The notes under the pieces: generated by a model
What the model saw: only the letters and a program-made list of their open reading frames with translations
What the model was told of the DNA's origin: nothing
Databases searched by the model: none
Translations under genes and position numbers: made by a program
Shown here: positions 61,547 through 64,000 of the stretch, in pieces
Layout of the letters: every line of letters begins with the position of its first letter
Numbering within the stretch: the stretch's first letter is position 1
NCBI RefSeq assembly: GCF_024343575.1
Contig: NZ_RJUA01000122.1
Coordinates: 1-64,000, forward strand
Direction: 5' to 3'
DNA length: 64,000 nucleotides
Origin: Lacihabitans sp. LS3-19
Lineage (GTDB): Bacteria; Bacteroidota; Bacteroidia; Cytophagales; Spirosomataceae

Positions 61547-62715
61547 TTTATTGTTTTTAATAGACTAAGAATCGCTTCATTTCCTTTCAAAGCATTGCTT
61601 GGCAATGGATTTTCAGAAGTAAAAACACTCAAGTCTTCTTTGGATAATAATGTTATTTTACTTTCATCTATTTGGTTTGTATCAAGGTTTAAATATTTAC
61701 CTAAAAAAGCATAAGCAGCCGCTCTTTTCGATGGCCCATAATCGTGTTTTTCATTGGGCAAATGAACATTTTCAACCATATCAAATGCATCAAAAAAACT
61801 GTAAATTCTTTGAATATGCGGATACTCAACTTCGGGCGTAAACTTTGTCCAATCGTCTCCGTCAGAAACCAGAAGTAGTGGCTTTGGTGCAAAACATGCT
61901 GCTATTTCAACATTGGAAGTTGCATGGTCTGTACGTACATGTATGGGCATTCCAGACTCGCAAGTGCAACCTCCATAGAAATAATTAGAAACCATAACTA
62001 CTGGAACAGAAACTGCCACTCTAGGATCTAATGCAGCCAAAATAAAAGTTTGTGTTCCGCCACCCGATTCCCCGGAAACTGCAATTTTGTTTTTATCAAC
62101 TTCTGACAATTGACTTAGGAAATCCATTGAACGTATACTATTAATAATCTGCAACTTAAGAGCCGTTTCAATTTTATGGTCACACTGTTGCATATCTCCG
62201 TAACCAATCATGTCATAGGCAAAAACTACCGCACCCATTCTAGCCATAATAGCACATCTTGTTTGGGTTGCTTCTCCAAATCTCGGATCTTTGCCGTGGC
62301 CATGAGGTGCTAAAACTGCTGGTATTTTTCCCGAAATATTTAAAGGTTTATAAAGATTTCCGCTAACAAAAAGGCCAGGAAGACTCTCAAAAAAGACATT
62401 TTCTACCGTATAACCATCATTTGTTTTTTTGGAATGAATCGTAGCCTCAATTTTTTGATTTGGTTTAATAGAACTGATTTCTGCACCTTCTATTATTCCT
62501 TTTTTAATTGCTTTTGCTCGTTTTTGCCATTCTTTTTTTGAACTATATAATTCCTGTTGTTTTTGACTTTCTACTTTGCCTTGTTCAGGAGTAAAAAAAG
62601 CCCCTTGCCTTAGCTGGGCAATTAAATTGTTTTGATAAAAAAATAGCCCAATTAAAACAAAAACCACCTTGTTTTTTTTTGAAAATTCAGTTTTCAAATC
62701 GTTTAGATTTTTCAT
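61543..62715 (-). CDS. Alpha/beta hydrolase, acetyl-xylan-esterase-like
   Basis: A 390-residue alpha/beta hydrolase with hydrophobic N-terminal segment 'VVFVLIGLFFYQNNLIAQ'. 'PAVLAPHGHGKDPRFGEA' (oxyanion region), 'NKIAVSGESGGGTQTFILAALDPRV' (Ser nucleophile) and a late 'LPNEKHDYGPSKRAAAYAFLG' (His) give a complete triad. Related enzymes deacetylate plant polysaccharides. Operon with a small secreted peptide gene upstream (4 bp away) and kdgF downstream. Confidence 0.85.
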   Translation of the reverse strand: MKNLNDLKTEFSKKNKVVFVLIGLFFYQNNLIAQLRQGAFFTPEQGKVESQKQQELYSSKKEWQKRAKAIKKGIIEGAEISSIKPNQKIEATIHSKKTNDGYTVENVFFESLPGLFVSGNLYKPLNISGKIPAVLAPHGHGKDPRFGEATQTRCAIMARMGAVVFAYDMIGYGDMQQCDHKIETALKLQIINSIRSMDFLSQLSEVDKNKIAVSGESGGGTQTFILAALDPRVAVSVPVVMVSNYFYGGCTCESGMPIHVRTDHATSNVEIAACFAPKPLLLVSDGDDWTKFTPEVEYPHIQRIYSFFDAFDMVENVHLPNEKHDYGPSKRAAAYAFLGKYLNLDTNQIDESKITLLSKEDLSVFTSENPLPSNALKGNEAILSLLKTIK

Positions 62716-62719
62716 GGTA

Positions 62720-62884
62720 TTAAAGTTTTTTTGAGAAAATTCTCCATAAATCTATTTCTCCTATATTACTGCAGCTATTATTTTTAAAAGAAGTATCCGT
62801 TTTGAAAGTTAAACACTTTTGACTTTGCGTAAAGGCTATTTGGCATAAACCCAACATGATGAGCAAGACACTTAAAAATTTCAT
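62720..62884 (-). CDS. Small secreted peptide gene at the head of the kdgF operon
   Basis: A 54-codon frame from ATG 62884: a clear signal peptide, MKFLSVLLIMLGLCQIAFTQ, then SQKCLTFKTDTSFKNNSCSN and IGEIDLWRIFSKKL. The stop lies 4 bp before the esterase start. The mature part (34 residues) contains two Cys. It may be a real small protein or the stump of a longer secreted protein. No family recognised. Confidence 0.45.
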   Translation of the reverse strand: MKFLSVLLIMLGLCQIAFTQSQKCLTFKTDTSFKNNSCSNIGEIDLWRIFSKKL

Positions 62885-63228
62885 TGAAAATCGGGTTGAA
62901 CACTAAAATTACTCAAATAAATACAATTCTTTGCTTTAAAAAGAACTAGAGTTAAGGAAAATTAACGGGAACGATTGCGTGTTAACCTTAAAGTAAATTA
63001 ATTTTCAGACTAAAACTGCGAATCAAATTAAATATCCTAGATCTGTAAATTTAAATCTTAAACAGAAAAAGGAGTTTTATAAAGCATACTTGGTATTTTA
63101 TCTATAGATTTTGGCGAATTATAGAATTATTGTCACATTTTGCGACAATAAGTTTTTATGGTATTTATATTTCAATTATTTTTATAGAATAATTGAAACA
63201 TTTTCAACCTTTTTATCAATCTTTAAAT
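62885..63228. other. Intergenic region between divergent operons
   Basis: About 340 bases between the small secreted peptide gene and the carboxylesterase gene. Besides the 14-bp motif at 62965-62978 nothing clear was found; a TTAAC/GTTAA pair flanks that motif. Confidence 0.5.
62965..62978. promoter_or_regulatory. ACGGGAACGATTGC motif, copy 2
   Basis: Exact repeat of the 14-mer at 56972-56985. Here it is framed by TTAAC (62962-62966) and GTTAA (62981-62985), giving partial dyad symmetry. It lies between the esterase-kdgF operon and the divergent carboxylesterase gene. Confidence 0.65.
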
Positions 63229-64000
63229 ATGAAATTAAAATTTATTGCCTTAGTTTTAGTATTGGCAAATTCGCTGAACACATTAGCTCAAGGCCTTCAA
63301 ACTGGAGAAAACGTAGCAGTAACTACTACAGAATCAGGTAAAGTACGTGGCTATATCAACAATGGGATATACAATTACAAAGGCATTCCTTATGCCGAGG
63401 CAAAGCGTTTTGAATCACCTCAAAAACCAAAACCTTGGACAAATGTTCGCAGTTCGATGGTATACGGACCAGTGGCTCCGCTTGAAAATCCTACAACAAG
63501 CGTAATGGACGAAAGTGAATTTGTTTTTGACCACAGCTGGGGTTTTACAAACGAGGATTGCATGCGTATAAATGTATGGACACCTGGAATAAATGATGGC
63601 AAAAAACGTCCAGTTTTATTCTGGATTCATGGTGGTGGTTTCACTGCTGGATCTTCTCAAGAATTACCATCTTATGATGGTGAAAACCTAGCTAAAAAAG
63701 GAGACGTAGTGATTGTATCTATCAATCATCGCTTAAATATATTGGGATATCTTGACCTTTCAGCTTATGGAGACAAATACAAACAATCGGCAAACTTGAG
63801 CGTATTGGACATGAAACTTGCCTTGGAATGGGTAAAAGCTAATATCTCAAACTTTGGTGGAGATCCAAATAACGTAACGATTTTTGGTCAATCAGGCGGT
63901 GGTGCTAAAGTAAATACACTTATGGCAATGCCATCAGCTAAAGGACTTTTTCATAAAGCTATCAATCAAAGTGGTGCTTTTCGCTCAGAAATGTTAGACA
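63229..64000 (+). CDS. Type B carboxylesterase (partial, 3' end outside window)
   Basis: From ATG 63229 the frame encodes MKLKFIALVLVLANSLNTLAQ (signal peptide), 'GKVRGYINNGIYNYKGIPYAEAKRFESP', 'EDCMRINVWTPG', 'PVLFWIHGGGFTAGSSQ' (oxyanion hole) and 'NFGGDPNNVTIFGQSGGGAKVN' (Ser nucleophile in GQSGG). About 257 residues are visible; the Asp/Glu and His lie beyond the edge. Secreted carboxylesterase likely acting on acyl or feruloyl groups of plant material, in line with the neighbouring genes. Confidence 0.92.
   Translation, partial: MKLKFIALVLVLANSLNTLAQGLQTGENVAVTTTESGKVRGYINNGIYNYKGIPYAEAKRFESPQKPKPWTNVRSSMVYGPVAPLENPTTSVMDESEFVFDHSWGFTNEDCMRINVWTPGINDGKKRPVLFWIHGGGFTAGSSQELPSYDGENLAKKGDVVIVSINHRLNILGYLDLSAYGDKYKQSANLSVLDMKLALEWVKANISNFGGDPNNVTIFGQSGGGAKVNTLMAMPSAKGLFHKAINQSGAFRSEMLD

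Noticed and set aside
39475-62715. A polysaccharide utilisation locus of the SusCD type
   Set aside because: Many pectin enzymes are present but no SusC/SusD pair or hybrid two-component sensor; the genes are spread over small units with unrelated genes between them.
63111-63341. Plus-strand open frame of 76 codons
   Set aside because: It overlaps the start of the carboxylesterase gene in another frame; the carboxylesterase has a signal peptide and clear family motifs.

Overview
The window is AT-rich chromosomal DNA from a member of the Bacteroidota, most likely an aerobic, plant-polymer-degrading relative of the Cytophagales. The phylum call rests on a type IX secretion sorting domain, a TonB receptor with an N-terminal carboxypeptidase-like regulatory domain, a DUF4143 ATPase, an ECF sigma/anti-sigma operon, 'Ala-Gln'-type signal peptide ends and several TAnnTTTG -7 boxes. 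Genus cannot be fixed from the sequence alone. No tRNA, rRNA, insertion sequence, prophage or CRISPR array was seen.

Layout. 1-5 kb: a truncated phage-tail-collar-domain protein, a secreted protein with a degenerate intradiol-dioxygenase-like fold, an HExxH protein, two different Fe(II)/2-oxoglutarate oxygenases and a formyltransferase, which together look like a small tailoring cluster. 5-7 kb: a two-domain secreted esterase. 7-8.6 kb: a 22-bp minisatellite of 19 exactly phased units directly upstream of a DUF4143 ATPase. 8.9-12.3 kb: a TonB receptor with a secreted partner, and a ParE-type toxin/antitoxin pair. 12.4-23 kb: mannonate dehydratase and general genes (HopJ-like, DUF4177, ClC channel, ADP-ribosylglycohydrolase lipoprotein, ThuA, NRDE, DinB, DM13, Crp/Fnr, YHS, ATP-grasp, YceI). 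23-27 kb: a type III polyketide synthase operon (UbiA prenyltransferase, PKS, methyltransferase, FAD oxidoreductase). 27-34 kb: a serine hydrolase, then an ECF sigma operon ending in two OMP paralogues that share a near-identical 5' module and then diverge. 34-39.5 kb: a decayed Tat-exported gene, RidA, a GDPD-GH16 fusion, and amtB-glnB.

39.5-64 kb is dominated by carbohydrate use, chiefly pectin/rhamnogalacturonan: three GH105/88-type unsaturated uronyl hydrolases, GH28 polygalacturonase, pectinesterase, rhamnogalacturonan acetylesterase, KdgF, rhamnose mutarotase, an LDH2-type dehydrogenase, further esterases and a GntR-type sensor-regulator. With UxuA at 12.4 kb these cover de-esterification, backbone cleavage, oligomer hydrolysis and entry of the uronate products into metabolism. 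Interspersed are a GH13 amylase, myo-inositol oxygenase, Fic and VapBC. No SusC/SusD pair is present, so uptake must be encoded elsewhere.

The observations most worth following are the 22-bp array in front of the DUF4143 ATPase, an unlisted 47-codon gene at 46169-46312 whose product carries the lasso-peptide leader motif but has no lasso enzymes beside it, a 14-bp sequence repeated exactly between two divergent pectin gene pairs, a three-copy operator-like motif touching the fic start codon, and the constant-plus-variable OMP pair.
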